Positions 18,820-26,420 of a stretch of DNA of 64,000 nt are shown piece by piece. Where the stretch lies: contig NZ_JABBDY010000002.1 in the NCBI RefSeq assembly GCF_012847295.1, positions 496,001 through 560,000 of the forward strand, in the 5' to 3' direction. Position 1 is the stretch's first letter. Every line of letters starts with the position of its first letter. Source of the stretch: Microbacterium sp. MF43. GTDB taxonomy: Bacteria > Actinomycetota > Actinomycetes > Actinomycetales > Microbacteriaceae. Below the pieces are notes generated by a model. That model worked only from the letters and a program-made list of their open reading frames with translations. It made no database searches and had not been told where the DNA came from. The position numbers and the translations under genes are program-made.

Positions 18820-19548
18820 ATGGCGTACCGGATCGGCACGTCCGGCTGGAGCTACGACCACTGGAAAGGCGTCCTGTACCGGCCCGGGCTGCCGGTCGGG
18901 CAGCGGCTGGCTCGCTACCTGGAGGAGTTCGACACCGTCGAGCTGAACGCCAGCTTCTACCGCTGGCCCGGCGCGGCGCGCTTCCGCTCGTGGCACGACC
19001 GGCTGCCGCCCGGCTTCGCGATGGCGGTCAAGGCTCCCCGCGGATTGACGCACGCGAAGCGCCTCTACGCCCCCGAGGCGTGGGTGGAGCGCATCGCCGA
19101 GGGCTGGCGGGCTCTCGGGGATCGCCAATCGGCTCTCCTCGTGCAGCTGCCACCGACCCTGCAGCGCGATGACGAGCGCCTCGGCTACTTCCTGAGCGCC
19201 CTGCCCGCCGCACTGCGCGTGGCGATCGAGTTCCGCCACCCCACGTGGCATGACGACGCCGTTTTCGACCTGCTCGAACGGCACCGCGCGGCGTACGTCG
19301 TCATGAGCGGAGCCGGTCTCGACTGCATCCTCCGCGCGACCACCGACTTCGTATACGTCAGATTGCATGGTCCCAGCTCGGAGCACCTCTACGCCGGTTC
19401 GTACTCGGACGACGACCTCGCGTGGTGGGCAGATCGCTGCCGGGAGTGGGATGCACAGGGCCGGAACGTCTTCGCCTACTTCAACAACGACGGCGAGGGC
19501 CACGCGGTCCGCAACGCCTGGACCCTCCGGCGCCTGCTGGGGCTCTGA
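18820..19548 (+). CDS. DUF72 domain protein
   Basis: A 242-residue TIM-barrel-like DUF72 protein (COG1801). Landmarks: YRIGTSGWSYDHWKGVLYRPG at the N-terminus, FDTVELNASFYRWP, FAMAVKAPRGLTHAKRL, VAIEFRHPTW and YVRLHGPSSEHLYAGSYS. The C-terminal FAYFNNDGEGHAVRNA is also typical. Members are widespread and uncharacterised. It converges on the CDGSH gene, with a perfect palindrome between the two stop codons. Confidence 0.9.
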   Translation: MAYRIGTSGWSYDHWKGVLYRPGLPVGQRLARYLEEFDTVELNASFYRWPGAARFRSWHDRLPPGFAMAVKAPRGLTHAKRLYAPEAWVERIAEGWRALGDRQSALLVQLPPTLQRDDERLGYFLSALPAALRVAIEFRHPTWHDDAVFDLLERHRAAYVVMSGAGLDCILRATTDFVYVRLHGPSSEHLYAGSYSDDDLAWWADRCREWDAQGRNVFAYFNNDGEGHAVRNAWTLRRLLGL

Positions 19549-19592
19549 GTCCGGGGATCACGCGACCACGGTCGAAGGACGGTGACGGATTC

Positions 19593-19616
19593 CGGATGCC
19601 TCGGCCGAGGCATCCG
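19593..19616. terminator. Bidirectional palindromic terminator
   Basis: A perfect 24-bp palindrome with arms CGGATGCCTCGG (19593-19604) and CCGAGGCATCCG (19605-19616). It lies between the convergent DUF72 and CDGSH genes, only one base from the CDGSH stop codon. Confidence 0.75.
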
Positions 19617-19617
19617 C

Positions 19618-19842
19618 TCACTCTTCCGGCTGTTCGGCGGGAGCCTCGGTCGAGAATCGCGTGAGCTTGTGGGTGCCGTCGCACCACGGCTTGATGCCCG
19701 AGGCGCCGCAGCGGCACAGCGCGACCGTGCGCCGGCGAGGGCGGAGCAGTTCGCCGTCGGCGCCCCGGATCTCGATCGGCCCCCTCACCAGCAGAGGCCC
19801 ATCCGGGCAGGCGGTCACCTGCACCGCAGCAGCTTCACTCAT
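19618..19842 (-). CDS. CDGSH iron-sulfur domain protein
   Basis: A 74-residue protein whose core CRCGASGIKPWCDGTH fits the CxCx2Sx3Px2CDGxH signature. Cys43, Cys45, Cys54 and His58 would bind a redox-active, acid-labile [2Fe-2S] cluster. It starts eight bases inside the end of the upstream haem-oxygenase-like gene, so the two are translated from one mRNA and probably act together, the CDGSH protein possibly supplying electrons. Length and motif spacing are normal for the stand-alone bacterial type. Confidence 0.93.
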   Translation of the reverse strand: MSEAAAVQVTACPDGPLLVRGPIEIRGADGELLRPRRRTVALCRCGASGIKPWCDGTHKLTRFSTEAPAEQPEE

Positions 19843-20884
19843 GGACGGACCTCAGCGACGAGCGACCGGATTGGAACGCCGACAGCATGTGGTCGGCGCT
19901 CCGGTCGTCGAGCAGGAGGCACGCCGCTGCGCCGAACATGATGTCGGGGAGCAGCTCGGGGCGCTCTTCGCCGAGGCTTCCCGCGAGGTCGCGCGCGGCG
20001 ATCTGCTCGTGCACGGCGTCGGCCTCGACGTGCTCATCGAAGTAGTCGGTCACCTCGCCGCCGAAGCCCAGCCGCCGGAACGCATCACCGTACAAGCGGT
20101 TGGGAATCGACGACGTCATCTCGAACGCGGCGAGATGCCCGACGATCGCGCCGAGCAGACGACGATTCAGGCCGAACATCGACATCGCGTTCAGCGGTGC
20201 GAGCGTGACGGCGGGCACGACATCGACGTAGGAGCCATAGGTGGGGTCGAGGCCTGCGCCGCGCATCGTGCGCCCGAAGATCTCGGCGTGCATGCGCTCC
20301 GGACGACCGCCGCCGTATTCGTCGGACTGGATCTCGACCAGGGCGGCCTTCGCTCGTCCGGTCAGCCGCGGAATCGCCCACGAGTGCGGGTCTGCTTCGC
20401 GGAGGGTGTAGATGCTCCGCTGCACGAGGAACTCGCGCGCGTGCTCGATCGTGGCCTTCTTCGCGAGGAATCGCGACAGCGACGGACCGGGCGAGGGCGC
20501 GGTCAGGTCGAACAGGGCTGCGGCGATGACGGATGCCTCGGCCTCCGGCACGGCGAGCACCTCCGCGTCCCGGCGCAGCGACGCCTCGAACCCGGCCTCG
20601 AGGATTCCGCGCGCCTCGACGAGGACCGGATGCCACTCCCAGCCCGGATCGATCCAGTCGAGCGAGCCGTACGCGCTCGCGTACAGCAGGAAGAGCGAGA
20701 ACTGGATGTCCTCGTCATTCGGCACGTCATCGCTCGCCAGCACGGCGTCGCGGGCGGCGCGCACGAGCGCGTCGCGGCGGTGGGCGAAGTCCGCGTGCAT
20801 CAGGATCGCGAGCGTCGTCGCGCTCAACGGCCCGCGGGGCGACAATCCTGACGGCGCGGTGGTCTCGACGTCGGCGATCGTCAT
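19835..20884 (-). CDS. Iron-containing redox enzyme family (haem-oxygenase-like) protein
   Basis: A 349-residue, mostly helical protein of the haem-oxygenase-like diiron (HDO) superfamily. Candidate metal ligands include Glu/His in VEARGILEAG, VEIQSDEYGGGRPERMHAEIF, FEMTSSIPNRLYG and YFDEHVEADAVHEQIA. Related enzymes cleave C-C or C-N bonds or oxidise fatty acids; the substrate here is unknown. A GAGGAGGA ribosome-binding site precedes the ATG. The 8-bp overlap with the CDGSH gene repeats a pairing that I recall as common in actinobacteria. Confidence 0.85.
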   Translation of the reverse strand: MTIADVETTAPSGLSPRGPLSATTLAILMHADFAHRRDALVRAARDAVLASDDVPNDEDIQFSLFLLYASAYGSLDWIDPGWEWHPVLVEARGILEAGFEASLRRDAEVLAVPEAEASVIAAALFDLTAPSPGPSLSRFLAKKATIEHAREFLVQRSIYTLREADPHSWAIPRLTGRAKAALVEIQSDEYGGGRPERMHAEIFGRTMRGAGLDPTYGSYVDVVPAVTLAPLNAMSMFGLNRRLLGAIVGHLAAFEMTSSIPNRLYGDAFRRLGFGGEVTDYFDEHVEADAVHEQIAARDLAGSLGEERPELLPDIMFGAAACLLLDDRSADHMLSAFQSGRSSLRSVHE

Positions 20885-20948
20885 GGCGTCCTCCTCGGCG
20901 CGGCATCGTGGAACCCGCGGGATGCCGCGGCGATCACGTCCGACCTTC

Positions 20949-21779
20949 TCAGCCGACCGCGGGAGTGTCGCGGGGGTTGACGCCGGCGCGGACCCTCGCT
21001 ACCCGGTCGGCGAGCAGGCGCGCCCAGCGCCAAGGCGGGAAATCGTGAGGCCAGTGCATGACCACGGTCCGCAGCCCGCGGACCATGCGGCGACCGAACG
21101 CGCCGGCATCGCCGAAGGGGCGCATCGACATCCCCATGCGCAGCCCGCGGCGGTACCGGATCGTGTGACGGGCACCGACGTGGAATGACAGATCGAGGTC
21201 ATCGTGCACCTCGGGGTCGGATCGATGCACGGACGACCGCACGTCGAGCCAGACCGCGCGGCGCAGCCCCATGTTCGAGCCGAACAGCGGCAGATGGCCG
21301 AGCGCCGGAGCGGTGGCCGCCGAGTAGGCGAGGAGGTAGACCGCGGCGAGCGGCGCGCGCAGCCACGGCGGCCCGTCCACGAACCGGGAGCCGCCGGTCA
21401 CTGCGCCGATGTCCGGCGCGGCCTCGAACGCCCGCACCATGTGCTCGACCCAGTCCGGCGACGGCCGGCAATCGGCGTCGAGCCGCAGGATGATGTCGCC
21501 GGTCGCGGCGTCGTAGCCCGCGGCACTCGCGGCGGGGATGCCCGGTTCGTCGCATCGGACGATCCGCGCGCCCGTGACTGCCGCCACGCGGGCGCTGTCA
21601 TCGGAGGACCGGTTGTCGACCACGATCACCTCGTCGGGCGCCCGCGTCTGAGCCGAGAGAGCGCGAAGGCACTCCGCGAGATTCCCCGCATCGTCTTTCA
21701 CAGGGATGACGGCCGACACCCGCATCCGTCTGCCTTCCGGATGTGCCAGCGTGGCCGTCGATTTCTGCGCCCGCTCCAT
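20949..21779 (-). CDS. Family 2 glycosyltransferase
   Basis: A 276-residue GT-A fold enzyme. SAVIPVKDDAGNLAECLRAL, DEVIVVDNRSSDDSARVA, GIPAASAAGYDAATGDIILRLDADCRPSPDWV (DxD-like DAD) and GSNMGLRRAVWLDV are seen. DPEVHDDLDLSFHVG may carry the catalytic acid. A short hydrophobic stretch, PLAAVYLLAYSAATAPALG, suggests membrane association. The ATG at 21779 has GGAGAAG upstream; an alternative ATG lies at 21725. No polysaccharide cluster surrounds it, so acceptor and donor are unknown. Confidence 0.9.
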   Translation of the reverse strand: MERAQKSTATLAHPEGRRMRVSAVIPVKDDAGNLAECLRALSAQTRAPDEVIVVDNRSSDDSARVAAVTGARIVRCDEPGIPAASAAGYDAATGDIILRLDADCRPSPDWVEHMVRAFEAAPDIGAVTGGSRFVDGPPWLRAPLAAVYLLAYSAATAPALGHLPLFGSNMGLRRAVWLDVRSSVHRSDPEVHDDLDLSFHVGARHTIRYRRGLRMGMSMRPFGDAGAFGRRMVRGLRTVVMHWPHDFPPWRWARLLADRVARVRAGVNPRDTPAVG

Positions 21780-21811
21780 GACTTCTCCCCACCCACCGGC
21801 GGTGCGGGGGT

Positions 21812-22780
21812 TCAGCTCAGCGCGCGCAGGCGCTCGAGCAGCGGCTCGGCGACCTCGGCGAGGAAGCGCTCCTGCTGCTCGTCGCCGACCTGCACGATCG
21901 CGATGTCGGTGAAGCCGGCGTCGACGAACGGCTGAACGCTCTCGGCGAGCGCATCGAGGTCCGGCCCGCACGCGATCGATTCCGCGACGTCGTCGGTGCG
22001 GACGAACCGGCTCGCCGCCTCGAACCCGGCCGGCGTCGGCAGGTCGGCGTTGACGGGCCAGCCGCCCCCGAACCACCGGAACTGATCGTGGGCGCGGTCC
22101 ACGGCGGTCTGCATGTCGGGGTCCCAGGAGATCGGCACCTGGCCGATCTTTCGCGAGGGCTCGTCGTGCGCGGCATCCCATCCCTCCACCAGCGCGGCGT
22201 CCGGTTCGACGGCGATCATGTGGTCGCCGAGCGGTGCGAAGCGCTCGATGGACTCCTCGCCGGAGACGGCGATCCCGATCGGAACCCCCTCGCCGGGAAC
22301 GTCCCACACCCGTGCGGAGTCGACGCGGAAGTACTCGCCGTCGTACGTCACGAGCTCGCCCGTGTGCAGTGCGCGGATGATCTCGACGGCCTCGACGAGC
22401 ATCGCCTGACGGGTGGCGACCGAAGGCCAGCCGTCGCCGACCACGTGCTCGTTGAGGCTCTCGCCCGACCCGAGCCCGAGAACGAACCGGCCTTCCGAGA
22501 GCAGCTGCATCGTGGCGGCTTTCTGTGCGACGACCGCAGGGTGGTACCGCATCGTCGGGCAGGTGACGTACGTCATCAGCTCCACGCGCGACGTCGCCTG
22601 TGCGACGGCACCCAGGACGCTCCACGCGTAGGGGGCGTGCCCCTGGGAGGTGAGCCACGGGGAGTAGTGGTCGCTCGACACCTCGAAGTCGAATCCGGCG
22701 TCCTCGGCCGCCTGGGCGTAGCGCACGAGGGCCCGAGGACCGCTCTGCTCCGTCATGAGGGTGTAGCCGAATCGCACCAT
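21812..22780 (-). CDS. LLM-class F420-dependent oxidoreductase
   Basis: A 322-residue luciferase-like TIM barrel of the F420-dependent G6PDH-like subgroup. FGYTLMTEQSGPRALVRYAQAAEDAGFDF, SDHYSPWLTSQGHAPYAWSVLGA, PTMRYHPAVVAQKAATM, RFVLGLGSGESLNEHVVG and the C-terminal FVDAGFTDIAIVQVG are family hallmarks. It would move hydride between a substrate and coenzyme F420; glucose-6-phosphate is only one of several substrates in the group. It precedes the glycosyltransferase gene by 32 bp on the same strand and may be co-transcribed. Confidence 0.9.
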   Translation of the reverse strand: MVRFGYTLMTEQSGPRALVRYAQAAEDAGFDFEVSSDHYSPWLTSQGHAPYAWSVLGAVAQATSRVELMTYVTCPTMRYHPAVVAQKAATMQLLSEGRFVLGLGSGESLNEHVVGDGWPSVATRQAMLVEAVEIIRALHTGELVTYDGEYFRVDSARVWDVPGEGVPIGIAVSGEESIERFAPLGDHMIAVEPDAALVEGWDAAHDEPSRKIGQVPISWDPDMQTAVDRAHDQFRWFGGGWPVNADLPTPAGFEAASRFVRTDDVAESIACGPDLDALAESVQPFVDAGFTDIAIVQVGDEQQERFLAEVAEPLLERLRALS

Positions 22781-22885
22781 TCTCGTCTCGCTCTCGTCGC
22801 GGTTCCGCCGCCGATCGCGGCACCCTTCGAGCCTGGCGAGGCGATCCCGCTGCCGCGACGGGCTTGACAGCCCGAGGGCCGCTGT

Positions 22886-23875
22886 CTAGTCCGACGACGG
22901 CGCGTCGAGCTCGACCGTGTACGCCGGAACGAACTGCGCGGTCACGCGGGAGGGGTCCACTCCGGCGTCCTCGAGCGCCGCCGTGAGACTCGATGTCTCG
23001 GGCTCGGACGAGGCCCCGGTGAACAGCACCTCGGCCGTATCGTCGTTCACGGTGATCCCGGCGATCAGCCAGCCGTTCTCCTCTGCCCATGGCGTGGCGG
23101 CCGAGCGGATCTGCGACTCCAGGTTCGTGTCCTGGGTCGCCTGCAGCGACGTGACGGTGAGCGGCACGGCGATGATGAGCAGCGTCACCGCGATGAACGC
23201 GATCGACCGCCGCGGCGAGCGCGGCCGAGCCGCAGGCGTGACGCCGGCCGACGCATCCGCCCGCGCACGCACGCGATAGACCGCGAGCACCACGACCCCC
23301 GACGCGAGGATGGCGGCGACGTTCGTCACGAACAGCAGGAGCGCCCCGAGGGACTGGTCCCATGCCTGCGACTGGGCCGTCAGGCCCACGACGGTCAGGG
23401 GAGGCACGAGCGAGATGGCGATCGCGACGCCCGGGAGGGTGTCGGAGATGTCGGACCGCACGAGCGCGATCACGCCGACCGCCCCGGTGGCGAGCGCCGC
23501 GAGCAGGTCGATGAGGTCGGGCGAGACCCGCTGCGCGACCTGCGGGTCGGTGGCCGCGATGACGGGTGCGGCGACGAAGAATCCGACGCCGTAGCCGATG
23601 GCGATCGCGGTGAGCCCGCCGGCGAACACGAACGCCCACGATCGCAGGAGATTGATGCGGTCGCCGAGGACCGTCGCGAGCACGATTCCGAGGATGGGCG
23701 TCATGAGCGGGGCGACGATCATGGCGCCGATCACCGTCGCATCGGAGTCGGCCACGACGCCTGCTGCGGCGATCACGCTCGACAGCACGAGCAGGAGCCA
23801 GAACCTGCTGCGCCGGTGGGGCGCCTCCTCCCCCTCGAAGAAGACGGAGTCGCGCATGTGCGCCACAGTGTTCAT
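22886..23875 (-). CDS. DUF389 membrane protein
   Basis: A 329-residue protein of the DUF389 (TIGR00341-like) family. About six hydrophobic helices fill residues 25-200, with the family segment SDATVIGAMIVAPLMTPILGIVLATVLGD and LPGVAIAISLVPPLTVVGL. One more helix follows (IAFIAVTLLIIAVPLTVTSL), then a ~90-residue soluble C-terminal domain. The function of the family is unknown. It stands alone on the minus strand between the LLM oxidoreductase and the isochorismatase-like gene. Confidence 0.88.
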   Translation of the reverse strand: MNTVAHMRDSVFFEGEEAPHRRSRFWLLLVLSSVIAAAGVVADSDATVIGAMIVAPLMTPILGIVLATVLGDRINLLRSWAFVFAGGLTAIAIGYGVGFFVAAPVIAATDPQVAQRVSPDLIDLLAALATGAVGVIALVRSDISDTLPGVAIAISLVPPLTVVGLTAQSQAWDQSLGALLLFVTNVAAILASGVVVLAVYRVRARADASAGVTPAARPRSPRRSIAFIAVTLLIIAVPLTVTSLQATQDTNLESQIRSAATPWAEENGWLIAGITVNDDTAEVLFTGASSEPETSSLTAALEDAGVDPSRVTAQFVPAYTVELDAPSSD

Positions 23876-23967
23876 ACAGCCCTCGCTCCCCCGGCCCGAG
23901 TACGAGTCGTGCGACAGGATGAAATCTACTGTCGGGCGCCGTTGCGGGCGAGACGGCGCGGCGGCGG

Positions 23968-24510
23968 TCAGCCCAGAAGCTCGGCGGCGGGCACGACCCG
24001 GGCGTACGCGGAACCGAGCGCGGCCATGAATGCGGCGTGCACCTGAGCGCCGCCCACGCGCACGCCGTCATGCTCGAGGTCGGGCGCGGCGCAGGCGTCC
24101 GCGGCGACCGTGACGGTGAACCCGAGGTCGGCGGCAGCCCGAACCGTCGCGTCGACGCACATGCTGCTCATCATCCCCACGATGAGGAGATCGGATGCCC
24201 CGGTCTCGCGCAGCCGGTCGTGCAGCGTCGTGTCCAGGAAGGCGTTCGGGTGCGTCTTGCGCACCACGGTCTCGCCCTCGAGCGGGGCGACCCTCGCGTC
24301 GATCTCGCCGCCGGGCGTGCCCGGCACGAGCATCGACGCCCCCGCTTCGCGGCTCTCGTGCTGAACGTGCACCACCGGCTCCCGGTTCGCCCGGTGGCGG
24401 GCGAGCAGCGCGGCGGCACGGTCGGCCGCGGCATCCGATCCCACCAGCGGATACGCCCCGCCGGGGAAGTAATCGCGCTGGATGTCCACGATGACGAGGG
24501 TCCGGGTCAT
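23968..24510 (-). CDS. Isochorismatase-like cysteine hydrolase
   Basis: A 180-residue cysteine hydrolase with the Asp-Lys-Cys triad in place: Asp9 (LVIVDIQRDYF), Lys85 (VRKTHPNAF) and Cys118 in MSSMCVDATVRAA, preceded by the cis-peptide region LIVGMMSS. Family members hydrolyse nicotinamide, isochorismate, N-carbamoyl sarcosine or peroxyureido compounds. A GAGGCGAC ribosome-binding site precedes the ATG. It follows the TetR gene on the same strand (67-bp gap), so it may be part of the same unit as the agmatine deiminase regulator. The substrate is unassigned. Confidence 0.9.
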   Translation of the reverse strand: MTRTLVIVDIQRDYFPGGAYPLVGSDAAADRAAALLARHRANREPVVHVQHESREAGASMLVPGTPGGEIDARVAPLEGETVVRKTHPNAFLDTTLHDRLRETGASDLLIVGMMSSMCVDATVRAAADLGFTVTVAADACAAPDLEHDGVRVGGAQVHAAFMAALGSAYARVVPAAELLG

Positions 24511-24577
24511 GCGTCGCCTCCTGAAGCGTGCGAGATGGTGCGGCCTTCCACCGTAGCCGCGCGCGATCCCGACAGGC

Positions 24578-25204
24578 TCACACGGGGCTCAGGCCGACCA
24601 GTGCGCCCGCCGGCAGGTCGAGCATCGCCTCGACCGACGTCAGCAGGAGTCGCGTGCGCTCGGACGCGTCCTGCCATGCCACGAGGGAGTGGGCGTTGAG
24701 TCCGTCCACCATTCCGAGGATCTGACCCGCGATCGCGGCGTGGTCGGCGCAGCGGAACTCGCCGGCGGCACGGCCCTCGTCGATGACGCCGGCGAGGAAG
24801 CCGCGCCAGGCGTCCATCTGCTCGCGCACCCGCTCGGCGAGCGTCTCGTTCCGGCCGCCGAGCGACCAGCTCTGCACCCAGATCAGCGTGACCTCGCGGC
24901 GGCTCTCGTCGAGGAGGGTTGCGAGCACCGCGGCGAGCGCCGCGGCCGCCGTGCCGCGCGAGCGAGCGAGCTGCGCCACCTCGGCCAGTTCGTCGCCGAC
25001 GATCGCGGCGAACGTGTCGCCGACCAGCTCGTCCATGCTGGGCACATAGTGCGCGACGAGAGCCGGGGCGACCCCGATCTCGGTCGCGACGGCGCGCAGC
25101 GTGACGGCGCTCAGCCCCGCCTCGCGCGCCAGGTCCTGGGCGGCGGCGGAGATCTGCGCGACGCGCTCCGAGGCGGATCGGCGGGTGACTGTTGACGGCA
25201 TCAC
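24578..25204 (-). CDS. TetR/AcrR family regulator divergent from agmatine deiminase
   Basis: A ~208-residue TetR-type repressor. The N-terminal helix-turn-helix (residues ~14-58: ERVAQISAAAQDLAREAGLSAVTLRAVATEIGVAPALVAHYVPSMDELV) is followed by a helical ligand domain. ATG 25201 and GTG 25204 are both possible starts. The 16-bp palindrome at 25231-25246, between this gene and aguA, is the likely operator for both promoters. The ligand is probably a substrate of the deiminase/amidase operon, but this is inferred only from position. Confidence 0.9.
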   Translation of the reverse strand: MMPSTVTRRSASERVAQISAAAQDLAREAGLSAVTLRAVATEIGVAPALVAHYVPSMDELVGDTFAAIVGDELAEVAQLARSRGTAAAALAAVLATLLDESRREVTLIWVQSWSLGGRNETLAERVREQMDAWRGFLAGVIDEGRAAGEFRCADHAAIAGQILGMVDGLNAHSLVAWQDASERTRLLLTSVEAMLDLPAGALVGLSPV

Positions 25205-25230
25205 CGTCGATTCTGTACCGTGATCCCGAA

Positions 25231-25246
25231 TTGATCAAGTGATCAA
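25231..25246. promoter_or_regulatory. TetR-type palindromic operator
   Basis: TTGATCA-AG-TGATCAA is a perfect 7+2+7 palindrome in the 63-bp divergent gap, 27 bp from the TetR start and 22 bp from the aguA start. It is A/T-rich against a G/C-rich background. Binding by the adjacent TetR protein is inferred. Confidence 0.75.
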
Positions 25247-25267
25247 CAAAGGACGAGAGGACGGCAC

Positions 25268-26302
25268 ATGGGCTGGCGGATGCCCTCCGAGACGGCACGA
25301 CACGAACGCACGTGGATGGCCTTCCCACGCGCCGGGCAGACTCTGGGCGACACCCCCGCCGAGCAGGAGGAGTGCTACGCAGCCTGGACGGCGACCGCCC
25401 ACGCGGTTGCCGAGTTCGAGCCCGTCACGATGGTGGTCGACCCGACCGAGCTCTCGCGCGCGCGTCGGATGCTGTCGAGCGAGGTCGAGATCGTCGAGGC
25501 TCCGCTCGACGAGTTCTGGATGCGCGACTTCGGCCCGACGTTCGTCGTGGACGACGATCGCCCGGGGATCCTCGGCGCCGTCGACTGGATCTTCAACGGC
25601 TGGGGTGCCCCGGCGTGGGCCGAGTGGCGGCAGTCGGCCGAGATCGGCCGGTTCGTGGCGGCCGAGGTGGGCGCTGAGCTCATCAGCTCGGTGCTCGTGA
25701 ACGAGGGCGGCGGCATCCACGTCGACGGCGAGGGGACGGTCCTCCTCACCGAGACGGTGCAGCTCGACCCCCGCCGCAATCCGTTCGCCGACCGAGCGCG
25801 GGTCGAGGCAGAGCTCGCTCGCACGATCGGATCGACGCGCGCGGTCTGGCTCCCGCGCGGGCTCACGCGCGACTACGACGACTTCGGGACGAACGGGCAC
25901 GTCGACATCGTCGCCACGATCCCGTCTCCGGGGCGCCTGCTGCTGCATCACCAGCCCGACGCCGCACACCCCGACTTCGAGGTGACGCGCGAGCTTCGCG
26001 CCCTCCTCGCGAACGAGGTCGACGCGGCAGGACGACGGTTCGAGATCATCGACGTCCCGGCTCCCGCCACCCTCCGCGACCACGAGGGCTTCGTCGACTG
26101 GAGCTACATCAACCACCTGGTCGTCAACGACGGCGTCATCGCGTGCGGATTCGGCGAGGACGAAGCGGATGCCGCGGCCCGCGGCATCCTGTCGGACGCG
26201 TACCCCGGCCGACGCGTCGTCACCGTCGACGCCCGCCCGATCTTCGCGCGCGGCGGCGGCATCCACTGCATCACGCAGCAGCAGCCGGCGGTGTCGTCGT
26301 GA
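25268..26302 (+). CDS. aguA: Agmatine deiminase / peptidyl-arginine-deiminase family
   Basis: A 344-residue guanidino-modifying enzyme, likely converting agmatine to N-carbamoylputrescine. Family landmarks in order: HERTWMAFP, APLDEFWMRDFGPTFVV (catalytic acidic residue), LVNEGGGIHVDGEGTVLLTE, TNGHVDIVATI (catalytic His), GFVDWSYINHLVVN and the C-terminal GGGIHCITQQQP with Cys334. A GAGAGGA ribosome-binding site precedes the ATG. It is followed by an amidase gene on the same strand, which could process the carbamoyl product or another amide. Sequence cannot separate agmatine from related guanidines with certainty. Confidence 0.9.
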   Translation: MGWRMPSETARHERTWMAFPRAGQTLGDTPAEQEECYAAWTATAHAVAEFEPVTMVVDPTELSRARRMLSSEVEIVEAPLDEFWMRDFGPTFVVDDDRPGILGAVDWIFNGWGAPAWAEWRQSAEIGRFVAAEVGAELISSVLVNEGGGIHVDGEGTVLLTETVQLDPRRNPFADRARVEAELARTIGSTRAVWLPRGLTRDYDDFGTNGHVDIVATIPSPGRLLLHHQPDAAHPDFEVTRELRALLANEVDAAGRRFEIIDVPAPATLRDHEGFVDWSYINHLVVNDGVIACGFGEDEADAAARGILSDAYPGRRVVTVDARPIFARGGGIHCITQQQPAVSS

Positions 26303-26316
26303 TTCCGGCGCCCGTG

Positions 26317-26401
26317 CGCGTTTCGCCTCGCTCCGCTCGCTCGACGACCGGACACGGCCCGGCCCTTGAGCGAGGGAGCACAGCGACCGACGCGAAACGC
26401 G
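26317..26401. repeat. REP-like inverted repeat
   Basis: Outer arms CGCGTTTCGC (26317-26326) and GCGAAACGCG (26392-26401) enclose inner near-complementary GCTCGCTC (26335-26342) and GAGCGAG (26368-26374) arms. The middle reads CTCGCTCCGCTCGCTC, a style I recall as common in dispersed intergenic repeats of Microbacteriaceae. It sits between aguA and the amidase gene. Confidence 0.55.
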
Positions 26402-26420
26402 TCAGCCGAGGAGGACGGCC

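Noticed and set aside
20949-24071. A 1040-codon minus-strand frame spanning four genes
   Set aside because: Only the C-terminal 276 residues are the glycosyltransferase. The rest is out of frame with the LLM oxidoreductase and DUF389 genes and is compositional noise.
26317-26401. Rho-independent terminator of aguA
   Set aside because: The loop is too large and there is no U-tract; the nested palindromes look more like a dispersed repeat.
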